From Chytridium lagenaria (lineage: Eukaryota > Chytridiomycota > Chytridiomycetes > Chytridiales > Chytridiaceae): a DNA stretch of 64,000 nucleotides. Under the pieces are notes generated by a model. It searched no databases. It worked only from the letters and a program-made list of their open reading frames with translations, and was not told the origin of the DNA. The position numbers were made by a program, and so were the translations under genes. The stretch covers positions 124,001 to 188,000 of the forward strand of contig JAHLKC010000047.1 of the NCBI GenBank assembly GCA_025449115.1. Reading direction: 5' to 3'. Positions 56,313-64,000 of the stretch are shown here, one piece after another (within the stretch, counting starts at the first letter, position 1; every line of letters starts with the position of its first letter).

Positions 56313-58532
56313 TTACGCCGCACCCCCAACAGTTTGCACTAAAGCCCTCCACCAAACCGCCGCCACAACACCCCACCACAAGAACGAGACCATCCTCCAC
56401 CCAAGAGTCCCACTCCCACTCTTCATTGCCGCCTCCCTGATCGCCTCCTCCCAAATCGCTCTATTGACATACTTGGGCTTCGGTTTCCGTTTTGTTGGTC
56501 ATCAGCTGCAACGACGCCACCAAAGAGGTCGATGCGGGAGGAGGGAGACGGTGGGTAGGGTAGCCGCCGTTAGGCATGATGGGGAAGGGACAGGTGATGG
56601 CGCCAATGGATTCGGCGGCTTGGAGACCGGACGTGAGGCCATCCTCTGTATATAGAGAAAGATCATATTAGATTGTGTGCCGCGCAAACATTAGAGAGAG
56701 AATTACGAACCGTGGAATCCGTAGTTGGTCCAAGCGCCTGCAAACGTAACGCCCTTCTTATTTTGAATGGAGTTTAAGTTATCTTGCGCTGCAATCGTCT
56801 GCGCATAAATATTAGTTTTACGTATATGTAGTAGTTAAACCTCGGGCGAGTATAAAGGATGCGTGTAGTCCCATTCACCGAGTACGGTTTTTGGGTCAGG
56901 CTCAACGAGGGATTCATAGTGACGAAAACCTGGCCGTAAACCTTAGGATTGATGTATGGTTGAAGCCGGTTCATCCAATACGTCAAACACATGGACTGAG
57001 ATCGAGTTTCGTCCTCAATACGTGTCATATAATTCCAGCTAGACCATGCGAGGCGACGTTTGGGCATAAGCTAATACATCAAAGGAGTTAAATAGGAAAA
57101 AAACACACAATATGAGACGAACCTTGCGGTCGCGATGAAGAATAGCACGATTATTGACAAACTTGATGGATCCAAGGATCCGTTTCTCGTCTTCCGTGGC
57201 TTGGTCCCCCAAGGATTTTTGAGAGCCTGGTCGGAGTGGGTCGCAAAAATAACGTGGTCGTATTTTTCGACAACATTGTTGGCGTCAGTGACAATAAGCT
57301 GAACATCACCGCTAGAGCTAGTGACTCTCTTGAAGGAGGTGACTGGGGTACTTAACCGAGCATCAGGGACCATAGATAAGACGCGTTCGACGTATTCTCG
57401 GCTGTTTTCAAATCATTAGAATTGTTAAAAATGCCGATAAAGAGGAAGAATATGTGCTGACCTTCCGTTGTAAACGGTCCTCCACTTGGGACGGCCGCCA
57501 ATTTGAAGCATAATATGATTCCTCATGAAACGGACAAGGGTCAGGAGGGGAAACTTGTCAAAGGCCATGTTGGCGGGTGTGGACCAGATAGCGGCAGTCA
57601 TAGGAAGAACATAGTTCTCGTAAAAGAATCGAGAGTATCCAAACTTTCTAAAGAATTCACCAAGAGTCATGCTGGCAAATGGGTGTACTTGAGAGATATT
57701 AGATATAAGAGTTAAACAGAAATGAAACAAAAAAGTAATATACTCTACCTTTCTTATCATCAGGTCCAGTCTCCCTCAACCGACCCTCTTCATCAAATTG
57801 AAGGCTATCCGCCTCCTCAGCGATAGTAGCAGCTTGACGATGGAATCGAATGATCTGGTAAATCATGCTATACATGCCCAAAGTATCATCGTGACCATGA
57901 CCAATGGGAAGGATATTCTTGCGCTGCGCAAATACCGTGTTCAGGTTATCTCCGGACCATTCAAGGTCTCCGTCATTTCGGGAGACAGAGAAACTCATGT
58001 CAGAGCGTTGTAGTGGGACCTTAATCTCTTGAAGGAAGTTGAGGAAGTTGGGGTCTACGGCGCGTATCAGCGGGTCGTTCGTGACGCAAGAGAGATAACA
58101 TGGATACTTACAAGTGACAGGGTTGCAAACAATGAAGCCTGTGTCAACACCTGTTTTTTGTTCGGGGTCTTTGAGAGAGGGAACGTCGACTGTGTGGGTG
58201 TGCCCGCCAAAATAGTCCCTGCCTCGTAGATCGTGACGTTGAACTTTTCAGGCTCTCTTGCGAGAAGCCATGCGGCGCCGAGGCCAGCGACGCCGGAGCC
58301 CTGCAATCATTAAGAGGTCAAAGGTTAACGTTCGTTGATGAGTCATTGGCGCTGCTTGGAACATTTTGACATGACATGCGATACCCCTCTTAAGTCGCAA
58401 GGGAAGGCATGCAAAACGATGGATCAGAGATCCTGCCGATGACAGTACAGAGTAGGAAGAGGTAAGGAAAAGGGGTTAACTCACGATGATGGCGATGCGC
58501 TTTGGAGCAGCCTTGGTTTCAGAGGAGGGCAT
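56313..58532 (-). CDS. FAD-dependent amine-oxidase-like flavoprotein
   Basis: NAD(P)/FAD-binding flavoprotein of the amine-oxidase-like group (COG2907 type). ATG 58532 starts PSSETKAAPKRIAII, then after a 180-bp intron GSGVAGLGAAWLLAREPEKF with VTIYEA, the Rossmann GxGxxGL. VDTGFIVCNPVT and FLNFLQEIKVPLQRSDMSFS with SRNDGDLEWSG are typical of this subfamily. Later exons give MTLGEFFRKFGYSRFFYENY, PMTAAIWSTPANMAFDKFPL, FKRVTSSSGDVQLIVTDANN and VIFATHSDQAL. The FAD-distal end reads VTFAGAW(T)NYGFHEDGLTSG and LQAAESIGA. The C-terminal exon ends GWRMVSFLWWGVVAAVWWRA, a membrane anchor, with the stop at 56313-56315. At least six introns are present. Its neighbours (DUF1365, CFA-like, DUF1295) suggest oxidation or desaturation of a fatty-acyl chain. 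Confidence 0.87.
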
Positions 58533-58678
58533 GACGATGACGATGGATGTTTTTTAACTTTTATTCCGCAAAGAGAAAATACAACCTGGACAAGCACCTT
58601 TCAAATATCTCAAGGAATATCCCCAACGCCGATCGGGCTGCGGAGAAACCTTTTCTGACTTTTGACTCACCATCATCC
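58533..58678. promoter_or_regulatory. 146-bp divergent promoter of the flavoprotein and DUF1365 genes
   Basis: The two ATGs (58532 minus, 58679 plus) are separated by only 146 bp. The region has A/T-rich and C-rich parts (TTTTTTAACTTTTATTCCGC near 58552) but no motif I can name. Such spacing favours shared regulation. Confidence 0.6.
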
Positions 58679-60594
58679 ATGGCTGCTGCTGCTGCGACTT
58701 CGACGGTAACGTCGTCATCCTCAACAGGGGCCATCGTTGTGGTATCAACAGCGCTCTCTTCCCTGTTTTTACTTCACTGGGCGATTGCAAATACATCCGT
58801 CGCCGCCAAAGTGGTGGGCTGGCGTCCTTCCTCTCACATCGACGTCACCAAGACCTCATCGCCTTTACGTTGGAAAGACCACCCATGCAAGGATAGAGCC
58901 TGCAGCACATACATTTGCGTACCCTGTCTTTTACTTTGGGATTAATTTGGATGCCGTAAAGTCCATAGGCTTGGATGGCTGTTGGGTGTGGACCGTTTGG
59001 GGTGTTTTCTCCATAAAGACGATGGATTTCTTGGGACCAGTACCTGGTATAAGTAGGGACGATGAGGCTGAGAAAAACGTAACGATTAAACAAAGGTTGC
59101 TGGAGCATCTAAACAAGTTTGTAAGTTGACTCCTGTTTTTTGTACCAGTTTCGCTGATCGTATCTTGAAGGGAGTACCCAGCTCCGAAATTGGCGAGGTA
59201 GAACTTGTGACGATGCCACGATTCTTTGGCTTCGCATTCAACCCTCTAAATACATACTACTGCTTTGAACCGGGTAAAATCGAACAGTGATGCCAAGCCA
59301 CGTCTCCGCGCCACTCTGTTGGAAGTTAACAATACCTTTGGAGAGCGACATTTGTACCTTTGCGATGACCGAAACTCAATAGAAACGACGAGACAAGGGT
59401 GAGGCCGAATCGTTGACTTAAAGCCCATTACTTACATATTCCAGATATGACTCGAGTCACGAAGTCAAACGTTCTTTCCACGTCTCCCCATTTCAATAAT
59501 CGCACGGGTGTCTACGAAGCACATCTCCACGATCCAAGGGATAATCGCATGGATGTGGCTCTCATTCTCCGCAAGTACGGCCCAGAACCCTCGAACCATT
59601 TGAGGAAACAGCCGCCTCACTCCACTCTACAACCGCGAAACACTTCTACGCAAGGGTTTCGCACCAGCATATCCTTTAAACGTGGCATCATTGGTGCATC
59701 TGCTTGCCGTGCATCCGATTACGGCGCTGATGACGTTGCGAGGATTATGTATGAGGCCTGGCGTTTAGCGTATAAGAAGGGGTTGCCTGTATACCAGAGG
59801 CCGAATCCCGTCAAAAGTGGGGAATGAGGGTGGTGGAACCATCGTCAGGAAGAAGCTTGACTCATTCCAAAAGTATGTTACTATATTCTTGCATGTAAAA
59901 ATAATCTCAAGCTAACGTTGTTTTCTGATGCGTTTCAGGTACAGCGAGATTGTCGTGCTCGACCATCTCCAATCCCAAAGTACACTTCATAACATCCCAT
60001 CCAACTCCATGTAATGAACGAACCTATCAAGACCATTCACCCGCGTCCGTCAACCCCACCGTCCTCACCTTTCATAAAGGGTGACGATGAGAACCGCCCT
60101 ATCAGTCTCTACATTTCCAGCCCCAACTTTTTCCTACGCCTCCTCATGGATGGCACTGACATTGGCCGTGCCCTATCCACCACGTTTGCAAGGGGGGACT
60201 GGACAACGACGAAAGCAGATTTAGTGAGATTCCTCAATCTTATGCTTGCCACAGAGAAGAGCTCAACGAAGAAGGACATGAGTTCGATTGTTTTAGCGAA
60301 GGCGAGAAGGCGGTATCATGGGGTTGGTGGAGTATCTCCGTTCAGGTCGCATAAGTGGCAGAAGGTAGTGGAGGTGCCAGAGGGTGGTCTTGGCAGGCAG
60401 TGAAGATTGCGTGGGGTGTTGCGACAGTGTGGATGGAAGAGAAGTGGTTTGCGGCTACTACAGTATTTGTGAGAGATCCATATTCTATTGCAGAGAGGGT
60501 TGCGGGTATGGTTTTCGGAAGTCATGAAAGACGACAGCAAATCGTCGATGAGGAGGGGGAGGCGGGAAAGTTGTTAGGAGAGTTTGGGAGATGA
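58679..60594 (+). CDS. DUF1365-family protein with N-terminal membrane anchor
   Basis: DUF1365 protein; biochemical function unsettled. ATG 58679 starts an Ala/Thr/Ser-rich leader followed by a hydrophobic helix (GAIVVVSTALSSLFLLHWAI), likely a signal anchor. The domain begins LYVGKTTHARIEPAAHTFAY with PVFYFGINLDAV. After an intron come VELVTMPRFFGFAFNPLNTY and YC, then LEVNNTFGERHLYLC and VKRSFHVSPFNNRTGVYEAH, the two most conserved DUF1365 motifs. The region 60014-60594 continues with ISLYISSPNFFLRLLMDGTD and a C-terminal AVKIAWGVATVWMEEKWFAA. I assign this to the same gene, but it could be separate. Introns lie near 59130-59170, 59400-59440 and 59870-59938. Frame breaks are near 58860, 59285, 59830 and 60360. 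Bacterial homologues sit beside the flavoprotein and CFA genes, as here. Confidence 0.85.
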
Positions 60595-60969
60595 AATTCC
60601 TGGCTTGGAGAGGGAGAAGTTGAGGACACGCGAATTTTTGAGAGCGTTCAGAAGGGTTGTGGGAGAGCCAGGTTGTTTTGAGAGACTCTTTACTCTTTTT
60701 CTTAGTTAAACAAAGTTGGTTTACTTTATTTCGCTTTTCATGATGAATGTAAAAGTCTGAACGCGTTAATCCGTGACGCGTAACAAACGAACGCGTCTGT
60801 TAGCCCTCCGACCGAACAAATGCGATCCAATCGGACGCTCTTGCTGATCACGTCGTACAAGGAAGATCCCCGCATTTTGTCATTTTCTTGGAATAATTAA
60901 TGCGGATAAATTCAGATTTGGGCTTAAATCCAATCCATTGACCATGATTCCAACAAGGAAACAACAACC
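60595..60969. other. upstream region of the CFA-like gene
   Basis: About 375 bp between the DUF1365 and CFA-like genes. It holds the three ACGCGT boxes listed separately, and AT-rich flanks. No gene. Confidence 0.6.
60761..60796. promoter_or_regulatory. three ACGCGT boxes at exact 15-bp spacing
   Basis: ACGCGT occurs at 60761-60766, 60776-60781 and 60791-60796, about 175-210 bp before the CFA-like start codon. ACGCGT is the core of the MluI cell-cycle box bound by MBF in yeasts. Whether this organism uses it that way is an inference. Confidence 0.6.
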
Positions 60970-62268
60970 ATGACCGCCGCCATCATTCCCGCAACAAAGT
61001 CCACCTCCCTCGCCTCTTACTACGAGCCCCTCCTCGACGGTGGCTACCTCCCCGACTTTGTCCTCCGCCGTGGCATCCGTCACCTCCTCTCCCGTCGCAA
61101 ATCCCAACTCACCCATCCCTCCATCACCATCGCCAACGACGTCAAAACCGCCTACATTGCCTCCCTCCGCGAAAAAGCCACCATCGCATCAATACCAAAG
61201 AGGCTAATGAACAACACTATGAAGTCCCCACCGAGTTCTTCAAGTTACATTTGGGACAGCGTATGAAGTATTCGTCGTGCTTTTATGAGGATGGTGCGGA
61301 GACGCTGGAGGAGGCTGAAGACGCTATGTGAAGTTGTATGCGGAAAGGGCTGAGATTGTTGATGGGATGAGTATCTTGGAGTTGGGGTGTGGGTGGGGAT
61401 CGTTTGTGCCTTTATCTTGCAGAGGTTGGTGTTTCTTTTTTTCCCCACTGTTCATCTTTAGGTGTATCAAAGAATCTATTATATTCTGTGATTCTCGAAA
61501 CATGATCGAAGCTCCATGATGTCATTCCTTCGCACTCCTATTCCACTTTTAACTGACTCCTTGCATGCATACAGAAATTCCCCAACTCGTCTGTAACGGG
61601 TCTTTCCAACTCTAACGGACAGCGAGAATACATCACTCGCATCGCCAAAGAAAAGGGTCTCAAAAACATCACCATTATCACGGCCGACATCAACGAATTT
61701 ACTTTTGAATCCGGAAAAAATGTAATCGCGATTCTACTTCTCTCGTGTCTAACCTAAACAATCCTTCGACAGCTTTGACCGCATCGTCTCCATTGAAATG
61801 TTTGAGCAATGAAAAACTTTGCCAGCCTCTTCAAAAAGGTCTCTTCCTGGCTCACCCCCGAAACCGGCCGTCTCTTTGTCCACGTCTTTGCCCACGCCAA
61901 CATGCCCTACGATTTCAAGACTGAAGACGACAACTCCTGGATGGCTCGTAATTTCTTTACAGGCGGTACAATGCCCTCGCAAGATCTTTTCCTCTGGTTC
62001 CAAGACCACCTCTGTGTTCTCAACAGATGGACGGTGGATGGTCGGAATTATGGCAAGACGAGCGAGGAGTGGTTAAAGAGGCTTGATGCGGTCAAGAAGG
62101 ATGCGTTGCCGATTTTAGCGGAATGTTATGGGGGAGAGGAGGAAGGGAAAATGTGGTTTCAGAGGTGGAGGGTGTTTTATATGAGTGTTTGCAGAGTTGT
62201 TTAATTATGAGGAGGGACAGGAATGGTGTGTTGTGCATTACTTGTTTAAGAGGCAGAGCGGTGTTTAA
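60970..62268 (+). CDS. cyclopropane-fatty-acyl-phospholipid synthase-like methyltransferase
   Basis: SAM-dependent methyltransferase of the CFA-synthase family, which modifies a double bond of a phospholipid acyl chain (cyclopropane, methyl or methylene product). ATG 60970 starts TAAIIPATKSTSLASYYEPL. Then come ANEQHYEVPTEFFKLHLGQR and MKYSSCFYEDGAETLEEAED, equivalent to the HYD.....F....G....YSC.Y segment. SAM motif I is MSILELGCGWGSFVLYLAE. After an intron: FPNSSVTGLSNSNGQREYIT, IITADINEFTFE and FDRIVSIEMFEQMKNF. ARNFFTGGTMPSQDLFLWFQ and LNRWTVDGRNYGKTSEEWLK follow, and the C-terminus reads AELFNYEEGQEWCVVHYLFK to a stop at 62266-62268. The long N-terminal domain of E. coli Cfa is absent. 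Frame breaks lie near 61195, 61330, 61415, 61810 and 62182. Confidence 0.9.
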
Positions 62269-62771
62269 AGCGATAGGTTTTATCTTATGAATGCTTTAGT
62301 CTTTTTTTTCGTAAAGTCCTTCTTTGTTCTATCTCAGTCACGTTTTCCTTTTTCCTACGTTTTCCCTTGCTGACTTTATGCACGCAACGTGGAATTTATT
62401 GCTTTTATGTGACATTTATTTCAGTTTCTCAACAATACAGCTTATCTCTATCTCTTGATCTATGATCTTTACGTTGACTAATTTGTTACATCACTACATG
62501 TTTCCTTGACGCGTAACTTTGATAAAGAGAGAAGAAGTGCAACGCAGTAAGATCAGTGTGCGAGTAGCAAATTCATGGATCACCGGCGCAATTTTGAGAC
62601 ACTTTTTCTGACAGCAGTACTAGCAGGGATCCGCAACCGATTCATTGGTGATTAGGCAATTTCACTTCGCGTTTTTGGATTTTCTTTTTATGGTACGAAA
62701 GAGCCAACTGTGTTTAGAAAACATAATATATTTCCAGCGTGGTTTTTTTAAATACAGAGAAGGCCTAGGCT
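62269..62771. other. convergent intergenic region
   Basis: About 500 bp between the 3' ends of the CFA-like and DUF1295 genes. It is T-rich, as expected of polyadenylation regions. One GACGCGTAAC box at 62508 repeats the middle box upstream of the CFA-like gene. No gene. Confidence 0.6.
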
Positions 62772-64000
62772 TCAACGGATACGGCGAGAGTGTTGATAGT
62801 GAAAGCAAATCATATGGGGTGAATCAAAGAGGCATTTAGGGTTTTCAGCTGGAAGAGACAAGGTATGACGGATTGCTGATGACGTTGAAAACTGCTGCTC
62901 CTGTGGTTGTTGGTTTTTTTTTTCGGGTACGCGTGTGCGTGTGGTGCAGGTTGAAGTATGCGGTTTGATAGAGAGGGTGCTTAGACGGTGCTTTCTACTT
63001 CGATGGTACGGTAATTGGCGGGAGGTGATTTGGGGAATGACGTCTTTTTTAGGGATCCAAGGGATGAATTTCGGTGTCCGAGCTTTGTATACTTGATAGT
63101 CTACATCAAACACAAGGAAAAAGAATGAGCGAAACCGGTTTTAAAAAAAACATTAAAGGGAAGAGTAGACATACCAGGATTCGCTCCATACCGCTTCTCA
63201 CTGCTTTCCTCCAAAAGTCTCACTCCACTCACGAAATAGATGAGACAAAACACAAACACAGGGCTCACGATCGCGACCCACTGCCATGCTTCGGCAAACC
63301 CAGCTGTGCATAACACAAACATGCCAGTCCAAAGAGTGACTTCACCAAAGTAGTTGGCGTAGCGGGAGTAGCGCCAAACACCGGTTTGAATGAAATCACG
63401 GGGGAACTTGTTTTTAAAGATTTGTTTTTGAAAGTCGGCGGTGGTTTCAAAGGTGAAACCAAAGAGCCAAATTGCGAGGCCTACGTAGTCGGACCATATG
63501 AGGGAGCGTTGGGTGCCCGAGGGTTGCCTTTTGAAAAAGGGAAGAGTGAGATGAAGAGAAGATGTTGGTGGAATGTGTGGGAGGTAGGAATAAGAGAAAA
63601 GAAACTTGCAAAAGATATTTACCTAGAACAAAACGCTGCAAAGGCCGTCAAAAAGATCCACACGACCTGCAGAACCCAGGGTATCGAAAACTTAACAAAG
63701 TTCTCCTTGAGTTCATCAAACCGCTTATCAGGTGTCCTCAACACCCTTAAAAACAAGAACCCTCCCAGTCTCGCACACCATACAAGCACGAGCACGGCCA
63801 CAATGATCTGCCTTGCAGCAAGAGAAGATATACCATTGTCGATGGTTGGATCTGTCTGGTCGGATCGTCGCCATACTAGAGCGACAATGACACAGGTTGC
63901 ATAGGTGAGCGCTCCGGAAAGGTCGTAGAGGACTTCGGTTTTGAGAATGGCGGAGATGATGTAGAAAACGAGTTGGATGGTGAAGTCGACTAAGAAGGTG
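62772..64000 (-). CDS. DUF1295 membrane protein (steroid-reductase-like), 5' end beyond window
   Basis: Integral membrane protein of the DUF1295 family, related in fold to the steroid 5-alpha-reductase C-terminal domain. The N-terminus is outside the window. Visible helices include ILKTEVLYDLSGALTYATCV with IVALVWRR, and SSLAARQIIVAVLVLVWCAR with LGGFLFLRVLR. Then come IPWVLQVVWIFLTAFAAFCS and LIWSDYVGLAIWLFGFTFET. The conserved reductase-like part is KNKFPRDFIQTGVWRYSRYA with NYFGEVTLWTGMF, matching the family's (S)GLWRYSRHPNYFGE. After an intron of about 75 bp the last exon reads DYQVYKARTPKFIPWIPKKD. The product probably acts on a lipid double bond, by family resemblance to NADPH-dependent reductases. 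It is the fourth member of the lipid cluster. Confidence 0.88.

Noticed and set aside
62508..62518. Extra GACGCGTAAC box between the CFA-like and DUF1295 genes
   Set aside because: It matches the middle box upstream of the CFA-like gene, but it lies between two 3' ends, and single ACGCGT sites occur elsewhere in the window by chance.
1..64000. tRNA, rRNA or CRISPR features
   Set aside because: No cloverleaf-like sequence with a TTCGA loop context, no rRNA-like stretch and no spaced palindromic repeats were seen by eye. A tRNA scan would be needed to exclude them fully.
1..64000. Transposable element with recognisable transposase or reverse transcriptase
   Set aside because: No reading frame with transposase, integrase or reverse transcriptase motifs was found.

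Overview
The window looks like nuclear DNA of a flagellated (zoosporic) fungus, most likely a chytrid-type lineage. The genes are split by many short spliceosomal introns (about 50-100 nt, GTAAGT/GTGAGT...AG). The protein set is fungal-eukaryotic: Sed5-type syntaxin, Scc3/STAG cohesin, Dim1 of the U5 snRNP, Sdh5/SDHAF2 and a BOR1-like transporter. Two genes point to a motile cilium: an ODAD4/TTC25-like outer-dynein-arm docking protein and a PTPDC1-like centriolar/ciliary phosphatase. The species assignment is an inference from gene content.

Layout. 0-7 kb: three ZIP-family metal transporters (one leaving the left edge on the minus strand, two in tandem on the plus strand) around a cyclin-like gene. 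7-9.8 kb: a gene-poor stretch holding a decayed repeat of about 140 bp. 9.8-15.3 kb: an unrecognised multi-exon gene, then a second gene with a large 39-residue tandem repeat, followed by a decayed partial copy of the first gene. 15.4-24.9 kb: F-box/zinc-cluster protein, syntaxin 5, a voltage-gated K+ channel, a mitochondrial-type SDR, an MFS transporter of the nodulin-like group, and a second SDR. 25.3-32.4 kb: a tandem repeat, an RCC1-repeat protein, a TPMT-like methyltransferase, the PTPDC1-like phosphatase, and SDHAF2. 32.5-43 kb: divergent importin-alpha-like protein, CofD-like protein, a coiled-coil gene, Dim1, an M20 amidohydrolase (PM20D2-like) and ODAD4. 43.2-49.6 kb: Scc3/STAG with AT-hooks. 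50.4-56 kb: a second Kv-like channel and a BOR1/SLC4-type transporter.

56.3-64 kb is the most interesting region. Four neighbouring genes encode an FAD-dependent amine-oxidase-like flavoprotein, a DUF1365 protein, a cyclopropane-fatty-acyl-phospholipid-synthase-like methyltransferase and a DUF1295 membrane protein. The same four families often sit together in bacterial operons linked to modification of membrane fatty acids, but here each gene carries spliceosomal introns. The first two share a 146-bp divergent promoter, and the methyltransferase is preceded by three ACGCGT boxes spaced exactly 15 bp apart. I read this as a candidate fungal gene cluster for an unusual fatty acid.

Many coding regions carry single-base frame breaks inside otherwise well-conserved protein sequence (ZIP genes, Dim1, CFA-like gene, Kv channels, the repeat gene). 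Others run clean for more than 1 kb (syntaxin, CofD-like exon, cohesin exons). Uncorrected sequencing indels are the simplest explanation. Gene boundaries given here span such breaks, and most exon limits are approximate.
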